Below are positions 12,465 to 13,433 of a stretch of 13,433 nucleotides of DNA, piece by piece. Both the position numbers and the translations under genes were made by a program. How positions within the stretch are numbered: the first letter of the stretch is position 1; every line of letters begins with the position of its first letter. Under the pieces are notes generated by a model. The model saw only the letters and a program-made list of their open reading frames with translations, was not told the origin of the DNA and did no database searches. Source of the DNA: an uncultured Brachyspira sp. (GTDB lineage: Bacteria; Spirochaetota; Brachyspiria; Brachyspirales; Brachyspiraceae); the NCBI RefSeq assembly GCF_949287625.1, contig NZ_CASEGO010000087.1, forward strand, positions 1 through 13,433. The letters are read 5' to 3'.

Positions 12465-13419
12465 TTATTTTACAATCTCTTTTATTATTCTATGAAAATT
12501 TTTATACTCTATTTTTTCTATTTCTTCATTATTAAATCCTGCTTCTTTTAATTTTATTATAATATCATATGATTTAGAAGCATTTTCTAATCCTTTTACA
12601 GAAGGAGGCGTAATTTCATCTTCAAAATATTCATTATAATCAAAACCAAGCCCTATATGGTCTATTCCTATTTTGTCTGCTATGTATTTTATATGATCTG
12701 CAGCTCTTTCAATAGTTTGTTTATCCTCATTTTCATCAATAAATCCTTTATAAGAATTAAGCCCTACAACTCCATTAGTATCCCTTATGGCTTTTAATTG
12801 TTCATCTGTAAGATTTCTTAAACTGCTGCATAATACTCTTGAGTTTGAATGTGAAGCTATAATCGGAGCTGAAGTTATATTTATTACATCAAAGAAAGAT
12901 TTATCATTAAGATGCGATACATCAACTATCATTCCTTTATCCTGCATCTTTTTAACAGCCTTTTTACCCAAATCGGTTAATCCTTTATTAAAATCTCCTT
13001 TTACCCCAGATGCTAGTTTATTTTCCTCATTCCAAGTAAGAGAAGCATGTCTTGCCCCATATTCATAGTATTCATCTATCAGATCAATATTATCATCTAT
13101 AGATATAAGTCCTTCAAATCCTATAAATACATATATTTTATTTTCTTTTTTTGCTTTAATAATATCATTATAGTTTTTTGCTATAAGTATTATATCATTA
13201 ATATATTCTAATTCTTTTTTTTATACATTCCTGTATTTCTCTCACTCTTTCTAAAGCTCTGTTATAATTTTTAGGTTCTGTCCATATAACAAATATAGAA
13301 CCTTCTATTTTTCCTTTTACTAGATTATCATAATGGTATTTTTTTATTATATTATTTTCACCTTTAAGAGTTTTCACGGCAACATCAGTCCATATATCAG
13401 AATGAGCATCAAATATCAT
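12465..13419 (-). pseudogene. Membrane dipeptidase (peptidase M19) gene with a frameshift at an A8 tract
   Basis: Two open frames together make one M19-family (renal dipeptidase-like) zinc dipeptidase of 317 residues if one base is removed. The first starts at the ATG at 13419 (AGAGG 9 bases before it) and gives FDAHSDIW with ligands His6 and Asp8. It runs out of frame at the eight-base A tract (minus strand, 13222 down to 13215). With seven As it would continue IKK-ELEYIND, then GFEG (Glu102), ARHASLTWNEENKLASG, GLTDLG, GMIVDVSHL (His169), IIASHSNSR (His190), LRNLTDEQ and GLGFDY, to a normal stop. All metal ligands remain, so the lesion is recent, a sequencing error, or a phase-variable or slippage site. 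The family cleaves dipeptides, including D-residue ones. Without the shift the protein ends after 73 residues. Confidence 0.85.
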
Positions 13420-13433
13420 CTTTATTTTCCTCT

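Overview
The window looks like chromosome from a Brachyspira-type spirochaete. This is an inference. The DNA is very AT-rich (roughly a quarter G+C by eye), genes start with AGGAG-type ribosome sites, and the gene set (HtpG, a DUF3793 protein beside a short flavodoxin, a lactose/cellobiose-family PTS permease with a GH1 enzyme, and the block tRNA-Gln, prs, rplY, pth) fits that group. No database search was possible.

Layout. Positions 1-1470 hold a flavodoxin and a DUF3793 gene, both on the minus strand. The DUF3793 promoter is boxed in by two near-identical palindromes. Positions 1518-3690 hold htpG with a promoter candidate and a clear terminator. The 580-base gap from 3598 to 4178 is the most unusual stretch. 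It has a hairpin that resembles a type II CRISPR repeat, two promoter-like elements and, between them, an island of about 59% G+C. Positions 4179-7240 are a divergent sugar locus: an EIIC permease on the minus strand and a 6-phospho-beta-glucosidase on the plus strand, which together would import and split phosphorylated beta-glucosides such as cellobiose or arbutin-like sugars. The EIIA and EIIB partners are not in the window. Positions 7549-10789 read as one minus-strand transcript: tRNA-Gln(UUG), prs, rplY (L25/Ctc), a divergent pth paralogue, then a canonical pth fused to an ABM-type monooxygenase domain. Positions 10855-12366 carry a divergent HD-GYP-like protein. Positions 12465-13419 carry a membrane-dipeptidase-family gene broken by one extra base in an A8 tract.

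Three things stand out. (1) The same promoter-like core (GTATATACT behind a TTGAC or TTAAC box) occurs four times, always in intergenic DNA and always pointing at the 3' end of a minus-strand gene. Two copies share a longer module that ends in a hairpin 21-22 bases from the stop codon. (2) Two pth genes lie in tandem with a 4-base overlap; one has lost its Gly-rich loop for an acidic insert and the other has gained an ABM domain. (3) Paired palindromic operators lie at the DUF3793 promoter, and a second palindrome type (TATGATA/TATCATA) lies over candidate promoters of two unrelated genes.
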